Shown here: piece by piece, positions 1 to 10,424 of the stretch
Position numbering within the stretch: position 1 is the first letter of the stretch
Layout of the letters: every line of letters starts with the position of its first letter
Assembly: GCA_030220185.1 (NCBI GenBank)
Contig: JASPKZ010001250.1
Span: 1 to 64,000 of the forward strand
Source: Diploptera punctata
Lineage: Eukaryota > Arthropoda > Insecta > Blattodea > Blaberidae
Reading direction: 5' to 3'
Length of the DNA stretch: 64,000 nt
Position numbers and translations under genes: made by a program
The notes under the pieces: model-generated
What the model was told of the DNA's origin: nothing
Database searches by the model: none
The model's input: the letters and a program-made list of their open reading frames with translations, nothing else

Positions 1-333
1 CTCAAAAACGTTTAAGCCTAGATGGATGAAACTTCAATACAATATTACCTATTATGGCATGGATGTGTGTACAAAAAAACAAGCATGTAGCTTAAAAAAA
101 TGTAGAAAATAGAAATTTCACCCATCACCCCCTTAATCCTTGTTGATAATGATGATGAAAAGAAAAATAAATTTGTCCAGGAATGGAACATGTTAAACTA
201 AATATAACATCAAAATATTAAGCTTTACCGCTTAAAAATAATATAAAATTTTCGTTAAAAATATTTTGATAGAAGTCATCTGATGGCATTGTTAATAGAT
301 CTATCTGCCTTCGTACATAAGAGAATTGTATAA
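1..333. other. unassigned AT-rich sequence
   Basis: AT-rich DNA with no splice-flanked exon, long ORF or clear repeat visible. Probably intronic or upstream sequence of the MAP3K4 gene. Confidence 0.5.
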
Positions 334-465
334 GTGGAAAGAAATGTTAGGATTTGTGCCTGTGTAGAATGGTGTAGTGGGCTACACATCAATATACAAA
401 GTTGGAAGTCCATGGTTCGGTTCCTGGTTGAGATGTTAATTTTTCTTTTACAAAAATACATTTAT
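334..465 (+). repeat. tRNA-derived SINE relic
   Basis: Contains a B-box-like ggttcggttcctgg near 415 and ends in the attttttcttttac type tail seen in other SINEs here. A related copy lies at 49440-49600, where the same aagtggaaagaa leader precedes a tRNA-like body with gtttgaatcccgatc. Too diverged to be a tRNA gene. Confidence 0.6.
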
Positions 466-782
466 TTTGTTTATTTCCTAAATTTCACTGCAGACAAAAC
501 AAAATTATGTTCAAAATTTATAGGAAGAACACTATGAGATATTAATAATTTTAGTGTTAATAAAAAACACACCTCGTAAAAATAAAATATGAGGTGAAGT
601 GTAATTCTTAATAATATTTAAAAAAATTAAGTTGTTGAAATATGTAACATTCATTAAAACTAGATTTAATTGAACTTTGGTTCTCAGATAAAATCCAGTT
701 AAAGAATTAATTAAGCAGTTAATGTATTTATGGATATGAGGAGAGGAAGAACATAATATTAAACACACAAAAAAGTACTAAA

Positions 783-1190
783 AGAACTCCATGGTGCAAT
801 AGACCCTTGGTCTACCATCAAGTTATTCAACTTAATTTATTTATAATAATCTTCATCCAACTCCCCCACTTGATCTATTTAATAATTTAAAGCTGTCTGC
901 TGGCCTAACATCCACATGTGTTAGTAACAGAGAGGAGGATCATCAGCCAGTATAGGGGTGACATGTAGTCAGCATGCTTAATCACCCAGCTGTTATAGCT
1001 GGTTTTCTGAATCTACAGCTGCTATTTATTGTAGTTACCCAAATTCCTCACAATGCTGGTATGAGCACTGGTCCCATACTGGCTGAAATTCCAGGAGAAA
1101 ATTTTTTTCCTCAAGAGGACTCAAATCAGTGCAAGTACCATGACTCAGCAGCATGGCATAATGCCTTAAACTGCTTGGCTATGGTATGGG
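783..1190 (-). repeat. tRNA-Ser/Leu-like SINE, family R1 copy 1
   Basis: Same repeat as 8840-9170 and, in opposite orientation, 62570-62865. The tRNA-like head is on the minus strand at the right end (catagccaagcagtttaagg), like the A-box region of a Ser/Leu tRNA. The body carries the shared landmarks ccagctgttatagctgg and actggtcccatactggc. An AT-rich insertion interrupts the left part. Confidence 0.75.
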
Positions 1191-1506
1191 ACACAAAAAA
1201 AAGTACCTTTATTTTAAAACATGATATTCACATGAAAGGATCTGTATATTATTTATTTTAGTTAGTAGGGCTGTAGTTTGTGTGTTTTGTGTTAGTAATA
1301 ATGTGTAAGACAAATTCATGCCACTTTGTATCAAACAATGTGAAATTTGCCAAGGATAGTCTGCTATTAGAAACTTATTTCTCTAGATGACATGAAATAT
1401 GCCAAAGCATAAAGTATTATGAATAAAAATATATATTTCCTTTGTGGAAATCGCCATTATTTATCACGTCTCTAATTATTGGGGTCGAGTTTTAGATATA
1501 AAGTTG
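1191..1506. other. unassigned intronic sequence
   Basis: AT-rich sequence with no recognisable coding, repeat or RNA feature. Confidence 0.4.
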
Positions 1507-1609
1507 AGATCTTTAATATTTGCGAATTTTAACATTATGAGGTTTTAATTAATAAGAATCAAATGAATTGTGAATTCTTCTTACCTCATACTTCTGTGTT
1601 TTTTTAAAC

Positions 1610-1654
1610 ACAGCACCGCAGTATCGGAGAACAATCTTCTCCATCGTCAGCTGT
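1610..1654 (-). ncRNA. hammerhead-like motif, delta type, left arm
   Basis: On the minus strand: stem I acag/ctgt, core CTGACGA, a conserved T, helix II, then GATA where GAAA is expected, palindromic-type helix III (actgcggt), and G at the cleavage-site position. Geometry is that of a type-I hammerhead, but A14 and H17 are not consensus, so self-cleavage is doubtful. Confidence 0.5.
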
Positions 1655-2389
1655 TTTCACGACTGTAAATTTTTCCTTTTGCCAGTAATTATCCAAATTG
1701 TCATCTGGTGTACTTTTGAAGGAGTAATTTTCTAAACTGCCATCTGGTGTATTTTTGAAGAACTTTGAATCAAGCTTGGTTCAGCTGGAATCTCGAAGTT
1801 CATGGTTCTAATATTTTTTTTTATATATATCTTTTCCCAAACTGTTAATTCCAAAGATTTAGATAAATTTTCAAAAAATTTAATATAACATTGGCTCTGA
1901 TTAACAAATTCAGCCAGGTTAATCTTCTGTTAACTAATAATAAAGTTAAACCCCAGACATCAAAAAATCTGGAATTTATCAAATTAATTGCAAAGATTGG
2001 AATAGGATATATATAGGAAAAACAAAAAGGAACTTGGAAACTTGTAAAAAAGAACACTTTAGAAACATAAAAAATGGAGAAATTGTAAAATCAGCTATAG
2101 CAGCACATAGTTTATTAGAGGATCATAGAACTGAAAAAGAAGCAGAACTTTTGAAACATCTATCTAAACCTTTGGAATTAACAGTTTGGGAAAAGATAAT
2201 ATATATTAAAAAAAAACCATACTAGAATTATGAACTTCGAGATTCCAAATGAACCAAGCTTGATTACAAAGTTCTTCAAAGTTACACCAGATGGCAGTTT
2301 AGAAAATTACTCCTTCAAAAGTACACCAGATGGCAGTTTGGATAATTACCGGCAAAAGAAAAAATTGACAGTCGTGAAAACAGCTGACG

Positions 2390-2425
2390 ATGGGGAAAAT
2401 TGTTCTCCGATACTGTGGTGCTGTG
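2390..2425 (+). ncRNA. hammerhead-like motif, delta type, right arm
   Basis: Same design as its inverted partner: acag, CTGACGA, T, helix II, GATA, actgtggt, then g|ctgt pairing back to acag. Related delta copies are at 31033-31075 (-), 31818-31862 (+), in both arms of 19795-20127, and in both arms of the element near 49080-49385. Confidence 0.5.
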
Positions 2426-2493
2426 TTAAAAAAAACATAGAAGTATGAGGTAAGAAGAATTCGCGATTTATTTGATTCTTATTAAGATCTTTA

Positions 2494-3356
2494 GTTCAAA
2501 TCCTATCTCAGGTGCAAATTTTTCTCTTGGTTATGTAATGAACATATAATGTTATTTTTTTAAAATTTATCACACCAAGTATTAATTTTTTTATGTTTAG
2601 CAATTATCATTTAAAGTCATTGGAAGTACTCTTTTTCTAAATATAGATCTTGAGCAACATTTCTGAATTTGTCTTAGATCTTAATTAACAGACATTATCA
2701 GTTTTATGTGGTGCTACTAAAAAAAATATTTACTTGAAACAAATATCAATACTTGCTCTCTTGTAAAATAATTTCCAATAAAACTTTTCAATATAATCCG
2801 AATGAAAACAGTTATTTGTGATAGAAGAATTAAGTGAGATATTACGTAGGTACTATGTATCTTAATAATGCTCTTTAATATCTCAGGTCATTAACATTGC
2901 AATTCAAAGCTGGCCATAAAAGGACTGATACATTTTATTCAGAGTAATTTTATTTCAGATTTGAAGTTATTTTACTTCTTGTAAATCTATGAAACTCACA
3001 AACATGTCTGTCTTCTAATGAAAGTCAAATTCAGGATTTTTATGAGCTGAAAGAAAACATCATTGACCCTGACTGAGTTTGAACCCACAAACCTCAGATT
3101 AAGTTTAAAAAAAAATAGAGTTCCTAGACAGGCAAAATGAGCCACTTTCTATAATGAGCTTCAGTATGTAAAAATACCTGACTTTATTTTGAAGTTTTCA
3201 GTTTATTTATAGTTTGTTCTCATGAAAACTGATTGTTTAATCATCTGAAATAAACATACAAATTAAAATTAATTGTTTAATCATCTTAAATAAACATACA
3301 AACAAAAGTACTACTTATACAAGATAGAAAGACACTAATGTTTATAGAATACAAAT
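2494..3356. other. intronic sequence with a faint tRNA-like fragment
   Basis: No exon seen. Around 3065-3135 a stretch resembling a minus-strand tRNA-derived SINE (gtttgaacccacaaacctc) is present. A near-duplicate of about 45 bp (ttgtttaatcatct ... taaacatacaaa) occurs twice at about 3233-3304. Confidence 0.4.
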
Positions 3357-3374
3357 AAGAATCAGAAATTTAAC

Positions 3375-3649
3375 TTTCACAGGGAAAGAACACTATGAGG
3401 TTTAATTTAAGAATTAAATTAATGTTTTTATTACCTCACCTCATATCCTTTTTCTTCTAGACTGCAGTTCGGAGCTTATCTCCATTGTTAGTAGCCTCTG
3501 GTGGACTGGTGTTACGTAAGAAGAAAACCGCCAAGAAACAACATAACACCGGTTGACCAGAGGCTACTGGCGATGGAGATAAGCTCCGAAACTGCAGTCT
3601 AGAAGAAAAAGGATATGAGGTGAGGTAATAAAAACATTAATTTATTCTT
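3375..3649. mobile_element. PLE hairpin, alpha family
   Basis: A 275-bp foldback: the left arm with cctcacctcatatcc and actgcag is repeated inverted on the right. It is flanked by aagaatcagaaayttaac (3357-3374 and 3650-3667, one mismatch), a target-site duplication. The left terminus carries the inverted tail motif actatgaggtt. No coding remains. Both arms keep a hammerhead-like core. Confidence 0.85.
3561..3606 (+). ncRNA. hammerhead relic, alpha type
   Basis: Reads gcta, CTGGCGA, T, GGAG...CTCC, GAAA, palindrome actgcagt, C|TAG. All parts are present except A6, which is G. The inverted partner at 3454-3496 (-) is more damaged (CTAACAA and GAA). Compare the intact copy at 42345-42390. Confidence 0.65.
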
Positions 3650-3934
3650 AAGAATCAGAAACTTAACAGCTCAACTCATAAATTATGATCTCTCGTTTGG
3701 ACATGTTTTGGAAACCAATATCTCCATCATCAACTAAACTCTCTTTGAAATGAGCTTTTGTCATGAATATACCATGAATTTTGAAGTTCCTGGTGAGTAA
3801 GATTTGATCTTGGAAGTTCATTCAACCCGCACCAGGTATACAAGGAAAGCTGGCATTAACATCTAATTATAAACAGTTGGAATTTACAAGGCTTGCGAGA
3901 TAAGTTTTGAGATATATTCATAGAACAATAGAAT

Positions 3935-5010
3935 GATAGAGTTTCCATATCTATTACTTCTTTTCAAAGTATTCTCCAGCACATTCTGAACACTGTTACA
4001 TCCTTGGAACCACGTTTGGAAATAGTCATGTCACTTATTCTCAGATATTGCATTCGACTCCTCCAAGTAGACACCAATGGGATTTTCTGGGCTGGGAAAT
4101 TGGTGTTTGCACATGTGATTCTTCATGTTTGGAAACAGTACTCATTCTCAGATACTGCATCCATCTCCTCCAAGTAGGCACCAACAGGATTTTCTGGACT
4201 AGGGAATCGGTTCTGCACATGTGATTCTTCTATTTGGGAACAGGAATAAGTCTCACGTGGCCAGATCGGTATATATGCTGGGCGAGTGATCAATTTCACA
4301 GGCATCTTTTCCAAAAACTCAATTTTTGCATTGGCTATGAGGAAGAGCCATTTTCATGGTGAAACAGAATTCTTTGCGGTTCTGTCCTTGACTGGTTCTC
4401 CTGGATTTTTGAAAATATTTTGGGGAGACAGATTTCTGTATACCATTTAGTTGTAATATATATTGTCCTTCGATCCTCTGCACAACAGCTACCAGATGAC
4501 CACTTGTTAAGAAAATGGCACTTTTTTTTTCCTATTCTCCTGACCCTCTTTATCTTAATTGGAGGTTGCTCATCTGGGAATAGCCAGACCTAATATTAAT
4601 GCTTTGTTTCAGGGTCATACTGGTAGATTCAAGTTCCATCACTTGTTACAATGCCTAACACCTGACAGTTCTCATTACTGAATTTCTCCACTATTTCTCT
4701 GCACCATTCCACCATTACTCCATTTCTGCTCTTCTGACAAATGATGTGACACATCAAGAACAAATTTTCTTTACTTTTAAATGTTTGTGCAGTATGGTGG
4801 AAACCCTTGGCGAACTAATCTCTAGGCCCCAACAATGTCCTTATATGTCAAAATTGCAGATCTTCCTTAATCAGCTTCTCCATTATAGAGATGTTTTATC
4901 CCATCACAACTGTTTTTGCCCTCTCAATTCTCTCATCTTAAAGGAATTTCTCCTTTTCTTAAATTTAGCAAACCAGCAGAAATATATTGCACAGGAAAGA
5001 GTAAGGTCCC
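3935..5010 (-). pseudogene. mariner (DD34D-type) transposase relic
   Basis: Reading the minus strand across many frame breaks gives the mariner landmarks in order: SSPRVSTILHKHLKVKK (4800s), IVTSDGT*IYQYDPETK (the DETWIYxYDPETK motif, about 4650-4600), VWLFPDEQPPIK, an HDN-region remnant, IYTDLAT*DLFLFPN (the YSPDLAPxDFxLFP motif, 4280-4235) and the C-terminal ENPVGAYLEEMDAVSENEY. The last segment is partly duplicated at 4105-3990, ending in QTWFQGC and a LENTLKRS tail. Several stops and frameshifts make it inactive. Terminal inverted repeats were not recognised. Confidence 0.82.
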
Positions 5011-5464
5011 CAAAAGCTTTTTTGATTCGCTGAAATACTTTTTGACTCATTTAAACTGCCCTTAAAATTGTGAAAAATCATAATGTGAAAATACTCCCTC
5101 TCAAGCTCCATAAGTCACTTATTCTATCACCAAGCACACACAAATTTATAAGGGTATTGCTCAGAAGCAACTGAAATAAATTCTTTATATCTGCTATGGT
5201 TTTGACATTCTAATTGAGTTTTCAAATGGTATATTAGTTTGTCTTCCTGTCTCAAACTTACCTAGTGATCTTCATAGTTTATGATAAAGATAATGGTCTC
5301 CAAAACATCTCCATGTGTTAGGATTATATTTTGTCAGATGTTTGTATTACATGTATATTGATTTTCAATCATAGTGTCACCTCCCCGTGATTTTTTTTTA
5401 TAAGTATGTTGGTTACAATGAAATGACCCTGTAACAAATGATAACCAAATAGCACCAGTGTATA
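5011..5464. other. unassigned intronic sequence
   Basis: No coding or repeat signature recognised. Confidence 0.4.
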
Positions 5465-5585
5465 AAAGCTGGTAATTTGTGATTCGTCGTCATCATCATC
5501 ATCATAAACATGGTTAGGCCATCTGGTCTCTTCCATCCCAATAGTACCTGAACTCACACGATCGTCTTTTGACTGCCACACATCT
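5465..5585 (-). mobile_element. 5'-truncated LINE 3' end
   Basis: Minus strand codes DDRVSSGTIGMEETRWPNHV followed by a (GAT)n tract, the 3' architecture of LINEs elsewhere in the window (a GRPxxRWxD-like tail and a simple-repeat end). Severely 5' truncated. Confidence 0.55.
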
Positions 5586-5699
5586 CATCATCCTATGGGT
5601 CTGTAGTTGTATAATATTCTTGCAAATTGGTTTAGTGACATTCTTTGCACATGTTATGCCATCTATTCATGTAACATTTATAATAATGATGTATAGAAA

Positions 5700-6030
5700 G
5701 ATATTAAAAATATGATAAAATCAAGTGTTTCCTACCTCTCCTCATATAAATCTTCTAAGTAGATTTCGATTTTGATACCACAACAGTCTCATCTTCAGTA
5801 CAATCTTGGCGACTGATGTTATGTCGATCGGAAGAAACACTTCTTCTTCCCTCTGTTGATGGACCGATGTCAACAGAGGGAAGAAGAAGTGTTTCTTCCG
5901 ATCGACATAACATCAGTCGCCAAGATTGTGCTGAAGATGAGACCGTTATGGTCTTGAAATCGTGATTTACTTAGAAGATTTGTATAAGTAGAAGTAGGAA
6001 ACATTTGATTTTATCATAAATTAAACCTCC
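5700..6030. mobile_element. PLE hairpin, alpha-2 family
   Basis: Near-perfect inverted repeat centred near 5865. The left arm runs from tgataaaatcaa through ctctcctcatataaatcttc to the spacer, and the right arm mirrors it. The loop-proximal part (ctctgttgatggaccgatg) is shared with the RT-bearing PLE at 32639-34582. A one-armed relic of the same end is at 29925-30005. No protein coding remains. Confidence 0.8.
5926..5972 (+). ncRNA. type-I hammerhead ribozyme, alpha-2
   Basis: Stem I gtg/TAC (one G-U), core CTGAAGA, extra T, helix II GAGACC-gttat-GGTCTT, GAAA, helix III ATCGTGAT, predicted cleavage after T5967. All invariant positions are present. The inverted partner near 5768-5812 (-) has lost GAAA. 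Confidence 0.8.
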
Positions 6031-6714
6031 TGTAAGAGTTGAATATTAAATATAGTTCAACTCTGGAAATGCATGCTACTGTGTATTATAGGGATTCTTG
6101 TCCTCTCAAATTCTCTCAAAATATGTTATATTAAAAGTATATAAAAAATGATTCATATATACTAAAATATTAAATTTATTCCTTTAATTTCCATGATAAT
6201 GTTTTAAATATTGTATAACTGACTTTTTGTAATAGCTAATTGATTACTAATTAAAGAGGGTACTAAATGTAACTATTGTATTTTTGAATTAGAATGTTAA
6301 AATAGTAATTTAATTGTACTTACAATAATAGCATGTTCTTGAACCTGTAGCTGCATTAGTGTTTGATGAATTTTATTTTTGTCAATACTTAAAGGTATAT
6401 GCACATATGGTTTAGGAGGTGTATTGTACAACTTCCTGTTTTAATCGTTTCCTCAGGAAATTTATTTATAGCATATAATAATCAGTCTTCATAGGATAAC
6501 CTGGAGAAGGTAATGTTGAATAAAGAAAAAGATTCACATTATGAATTTGTGAAAATTTTTTGTATGATTGCACATGAAATTTTAAAAATAAATATTCAAA
6601 TATTAATTCCAGTTAATTTTGTAATGTGTTTATATGCATCTCTCTTTAAACATTATATAAGACTACCCTTTCTTCAATGTATGAAATAGTATTTAATAAC
6701 TAACTAACTCACTG
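6031..6714. other. unassigned intronic sequence
   Basis: AT-rich; no exon, repeat or RNA feature recognised. Confidence 0.4.
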
Positions 6715-7485
6715 GCAGTATCGAACCTGTAGGTTCATGGCTGCACAGACATAAGCTCTCTATACATCCCTGTCTGAGCTAATGGTTTCCAATCTTTCCC
6801 TGTATAATCTACTTCCCTCAAATCATAGTTAATGTTATTCTCCTGCCTCATTCTTGGTCTACCAACTGGGCACTTTCCCTCTGATTTTCCTACAAGTAGC
6901 TTCCATGGATGTCTTTGTTTCATTCCCCATTCATGCCACATGTCCTGTCCATCACAGTCTATGAGACTTAACTGTTCTAATTATATCTGGCTTCCTGTAA
7001 AGACCATGTAGTTCACTGTTATGTAGTATTCTCCATTCACCTGTCTATTCATCTCTCTGTGGTCCACAAATTTTCCTAAGAATTTTATTCTAAATACTTG
7101 TAATCTCCTTTCCTCCCTTAAAGTAAGAGTCCATGTTTCGCATCCATATAATATAACTGGTAGAATAATAGTTTTATATATTTTCAGTTTAACATTTTTT
7201 TAAATGAGTTGGATGTCAAGAGTCCCTGTAATGCATAATAGCACACATTTCTAGAATTGAGCTTATGTTTAATTTCTTTGTGCATCTCATTCCTATTTGT
7301 CATTATTGTTACTAGGTGTTTGAATTCAGTCACTTCTTCAAAATATCCCTCTTTGTCATTAGCTGTCCATTTCCATTATATAATGTATTTCTATGTGTGG
7401 CCATATATTCAGTTTTATTGATATTTACCTCCAGTCCCAATTTCTTAGTGTTACTCAATAGTGTGGTGTGTTGGCCAGAAATAGT
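6715..7485 (-). pseudogene. LINE ORF2 C-terminal relic
   Basis: Minus strand with frame breaks: a KLGLEVNINKTEYM-like start near 7440, then ETWTLTLREERRLQVFRIKF at 7130-7070, GQDMWHEWGMKQRHPWKLLV, GRPRMRQENNINYDLREVDY and MYRELMSVQP near 6740. It is the same family as the + strand copy at 22860-23625. This is the region C-terminal to the reverse transcriptase in a non-LTR element. Clade not assigned; disabled. Confidence 0.75.
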
Positions 7486-7559
7486 ATTTAATATTTAATA
7501 TAATTTGTTTCTGTGAAGTAATGATATCAAACTGTCAAATTTTTTATCAACATATATTT

Positions 7560-7797
7560 TTAAATAAGTTGAGTCTATATTTCATCTTACTTCATATTGG
7601 TAGTTTCTTGTAGGATATGTTTCAGAGCACCATCTTTGCTCTATTGTCAGCTTGTACAGACTCTGTACTCTGTATAAGCTGACAATGTGTTCTGAAACAT
7701 CCTAAAAGAAACTACCAATATGAGGTAAGATGAAATATAGACTCAACTTATTTATTAAGTAGAACCTCGTAATGCTACTTCCTATTTACATATTTTT
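7560..7797. mobile_element. PLE hairpin abutting an exon acceptor
   Basis: Foldback with arms about 7565-7650 and 7670-7745 (gtttcttgtaggatatgttt and its inverse), containing the ttacttcatat / atatgaggtaaga box, then the tail gaacctcgtaatgctacttcctatt. The element ends about 18 bp before the MAP3K4 exon at 7816, so its tail borders or supplies the polypyrimidine region. The ribozyme core is decayed (CTGACAA with GAAA). Confidence 0.7.
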
Positions 7798-7815
7798 GTT
7801 TGTTTTGTTTTACAG

Positions 7816-7934
7816 TATTACAAAGAGTCCACCAAAAATGATTCAGGCTAAAGCTAAAAGACGAAACACAATGGATAGCATATATTTTAATGAACTGCTT
7901 GAGAAGTCTGAAAACACCACTGAGCAGGAAATTG
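7816..7934 (+). CDS. MAP3K4: MAP3K4/MEKK4 exon (first seen in window)
   Basis: Internal exon coding for a basic stretch (KSPPKMIQAKAKRRNT) followed by MDSIYFNELLEK and a Glu/Thr-rich end. Acceptor tttacag ends at 7815 and donor gtaaat starts at 7935. The exon opens with one base of a split codon and ends with one base of the next; that last G joins the AA of the exon at 17209 to make Glu. The SPPxxxxQxK pattern resembles the N-terminal region of vertebrate MAP3K4. MAP3K4 is a cytoplasmic MAPKKK that activates MKK3/6 and MKK4 in p38/JNK signalling. This end is poorly conserved, so the assignment rests mainly on the phase link to later exons. Exons upstream are outside the window or not recognisable in the first 7.8 kb. 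Confidence 0.75.
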
Positions 7935-8007
7935 GTAAATATTGACAATTTTAATATAACATTTGTGTTGAGATAAAGGTAAATCATTAACAGGCATAAA
8001 AGTCTAT

Positions 8008-8594
8008 GGGCCGCATGCAAATACATTAGTCTCTACTCAAATTACTTCCAATCACTGGTGAGCTGACTCACCGTGAGCAATTGCTGAGATCGAATTAATG
8101 GCTGACTTACCGGTCATGCACGAAAGTCGACGTTTTTGTAATATTGGCAACGAATTACCCAGAATTCTCAGCGATAAAACCACTTCCGTTATTTTTGTCT
8201 GCTATAGAGGAATGCATTTACGCTTGCATCCTGCAAATAATACCGTATACAACGACGTCTGCGTCGCGCAATATTACGCCGATTCTCCTGTTCTTCCAGT
8301 TGAATTCTTTGGTAGACTCTATCAAATGCCTCTTCTCTGCATATACCGAAAACATGATCGAAGTCTTCAAGGTCTGACATCTTGGATAAAGCTGCAAAGG
8401 TTTCAAACTACATCGGTTCCCTTCGGGATTCTCACGATAAGTTTCTATCTTGAGCTATGATCTTAAGTTACCTCGTCGCATAGCTTACAATTATTATCGC
8501 ATGAATAGATTTCTGAGTAAGCAAAATGTATTAGGATAAAACTTTCTCAGCAGAGAACGCCTTTTACGGTCTAATGCGTTTATAAATTTGACCC
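8008..8594 (-). mobile_element. Harbinger-like MITE copy 1
   Basis: One of three copies of a roughly 590-bp element (others 13271-13882 and 59038-59624). Terminal inverted repeats: GGGCCGCATGCAAATACATT at the left and its relative AGGGTCAAATTTATAAACGC inverted at the right. Copies 2 and 3 have 3-bp TAA or TTA duplications, typical of PIF/Harbinger. The minus strand keeps a short ORF (8380-8189) starting MSDLEDFDHVFG with a Glu/Arg-rich QLEEQENRRNIARRRR stretch. It begins 73 bp downstream of the exon at 7816-7934. Confidence 0.75.
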
Positions 8595-8839
8595 TAAGTC
8601 TATGTTTCGTCGACATTGGTAAATTGAGACTAGGCCACTATTTAGTTTGTCTAGTGTGTCATGTACATCGTCGGGTTGGGAGTGAATGTAAATTTGCAAA
8701 TCGTCAGCATATGGGTGATGTCGACAATAAGTAAGGCTAGTGGATATGTTGTTAATATAGATGGAGATCAGTAGTGATCCTAATTACTGCAATCACTAAA
8801 TGTATTGAGTGGCAATTTGCATTAAACTAAAACTAACTT

Positions 8840-9170
8840 CACGGCATAACAGGCCTAGAAGGCCCTTGGCCTACCAGCTAGCTGCTGGCCTCACATTCAC
8901 ATGTGTATATCACAGAGGTAGACGATCATCCGTCCAGTTTAGGGGTGACATGTGGTTAGCATAACAGGTCCCCCAGGCATTATAGCTGATTTTCTCAACC
9001 TGGAGCTGCTTACATATTGTAGCTACCAAAATTCCTCACGATGCGGGGTGGGCACTGGTCACATACTGGCCGAAATTCGATGAGAAAATTTCTTCCCTCA
9101 TGGAGAACCGAACTAGTGCAAGTCTCATAGCTATGCGCCAAGGCATCTTGCCTTAACCACTTGGCTACTC
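8840..9170 (-). repeat. tRNA-derived SINE, family R1 copy 2
   Basis: The clearest copy. Minus-strand head near 9170 reads gtagccaagtggttaaggca (A box), and a degenerate B box lies near 9110 (ctagttcggttctcc). The body matches 783-1190. Confidence 0.8.
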
Positions 9171-9370
9171 ATCTAAATTTTAGTATAGCTGTCAGAAGTA
9201 AAAAATCCTCCAATTCCATATAGTATATTCTTAAATGCCAGGATAAATTTCTTTACATTCATTTATATTTTTCTCACTTGTAACCAAGAGTCTGATTTGA
9301 AATTTTAATTTTATTATAACATATAATCGGCATTCAAGCAGAAGTCACTAAGTCCAAAATTGGCTGTTTT

Positions 9371-9402
9371 GATATATATATATACATACACACACACACA
9401 CT
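9371..9402. repeat. (TA)n(CA)n microsatellite
   Basis: Compound TA/CA dinucleotide run, similar to the one ending the LINE near 15930-15960. Confidence 0.9.
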
Positions 9403-9554
9403 ATATTATGAAAATGATTCTTCACATGTTGTTCCCACAAAAGCCACTAAGTGCTATCCCTGTCCTTTTCTAATTTATAGACGCTTAATATTTACTGCGT
9501 AACAGACTTCTGATGTCTGATCAAATTTTAATATCGCTTTTAATTTATTTATTT

Positions 9555-9740
9555 ACAGTCTGATCATCTTACCTCAATATTAATGTTGATTTGTTCTTGG
9601 ACATGTTTCAAAACAATTCTGTTTTTATCGTCAGCTTGTCCAATAACCTCAAAATATCACTTCCTAAAATTAAATCTCAAAACAACAATTTTGAACTTAG
9701 TGAAATCTGCCAGAACAACAATGATATCATGTTTAGCAAC
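9555..9740 (-). mobile_element. PLE end relic, epsilon family
   Basis: Carries gtctgatcatcttacctcaa and ttgttcttggacatgttt, also found at 47235-47285, with a hammerhead-like core on the minus strand (CTGACGA, T, helix II, GAAA, acatgt). Followed by the tail cctcaaaatatcacttccta. Confidence 0.6.
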
Positions 9741-9787
9741 TATTACACATTTTTTTGGCATTTGAAACAATTCAAGAGAAATTTATT

Positions 9788-9788
<1 letters not shown>

Positions 9789-9847
<59 letters not shown>
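9789..9847. repeat. (AAT)n microsatellite
   Basis: About 19 AAT units. Poly-Asn or poly-Ile reading frames across it are artefacts. Confidence 0.97.
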
Positions 9848-10049
9848 TACTTTTGCTTTAAAAAAATAGATTCTTTGTATTATTTAAATATTTATTATAT
9901 AATTGATAGTCACGGTCTTTTGAATTTAGTTAAAAAAAAGTTCAAGGTCATGCACCTACAATTCTGGTTATGCAAGACTTTTCCACCTATTTATCATTTA
10001 AAAATAAACTGGTTAAACACATTATATGACACACTTATTAAACAGTGAC

Positions 10050-10424
10050 TAATAATGAAGTTGTTGAAATGAAATGTGTTCATTAGAAATCTTGTGATGT
10101 TATGCAACACTTTTATATCAGGAAGCTTTTTTATCAGAGATAAAATGTAAACATAATTTTAATAAAAGTAAAATGTATCTAGTAAGCAGTGCTTCTCTCA
10201 CATGTAGCAAAGTGAGAGATTATCATTTTTAAGGCAGAATAATGTGATTTCTAATATTTTAAAGGGTGAGTTGTACAATAATATGAATAGTTAGTGTATT
10301 TTTCTTTGAATAAGTATTTCATAGATTTAAAATTGAAATGGAAGATATTATAAAAGTTCAAACTTTTCATTATGCAATGGTGGCTTAGACATATTGAAAC
10401 TTTTCATTCATTATTTATATATAT
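10050..10424. other. unassigned intronic sequence
   Basis: AT-rich, no recognisable feature. Confidence 0.4.

Larger units (their letters stand above)
1516..2484 (+). mobile_element. Penelope-like element, delta family, inverted-end copy
   Basis: Head-to-head inverted copies of one 3' end (left arm 1516-1880, right arm about 2190-2484) around a GIY-YIG-domain remnant. The remnant reads KEHFRNIKNGEIVKSAIAAHSLLED at 2046-2120, then LELTVWEKI, with a frame break before MNFEIPNEPSLITKFFK at 2230. Flanks share agatcttta (1507-1515 and 2485-2493), a likely target-site duplication. A repeated coding motif TPDGSL(E/D)NY occurs twice near the C-terminus. The terminal tail on the left is the reverse complement of aacctcataatgttaaaatt. 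No reverse transcriptase remains. Each arm carries a hammerhead-like fold. Confidence 0.85.

Noticed and set aside
974..1261. 95-codon open frame as a gene
   Set aside because: Lies in SINE family R1, whose other copies do not keep the frame.
1610..2490. CRISPR-like or terminator-like inverted repeats
   Set aside because: Few, long, TSD-flanked foldbacks with retroelement coding; there is no regular repeat-spacer array and this is eukaryotic DNA.
5369..5581. Acidic Asp-rich peptide ORF
   Set aside because: The Asp run is the (GAT)n tail of a LINE read in one frame.
7620..7700. Active hammerhead in the hairpin before exon 7816
   Set aside because: Core reads CTGACAA without the paired change at position 3 and stem I does not close; kept only as a decayed motif.
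9755..10048. Open frame with poly-Asn
   Set aside because: Created by the (AAT)n microsatellite; no splice signals or homology.
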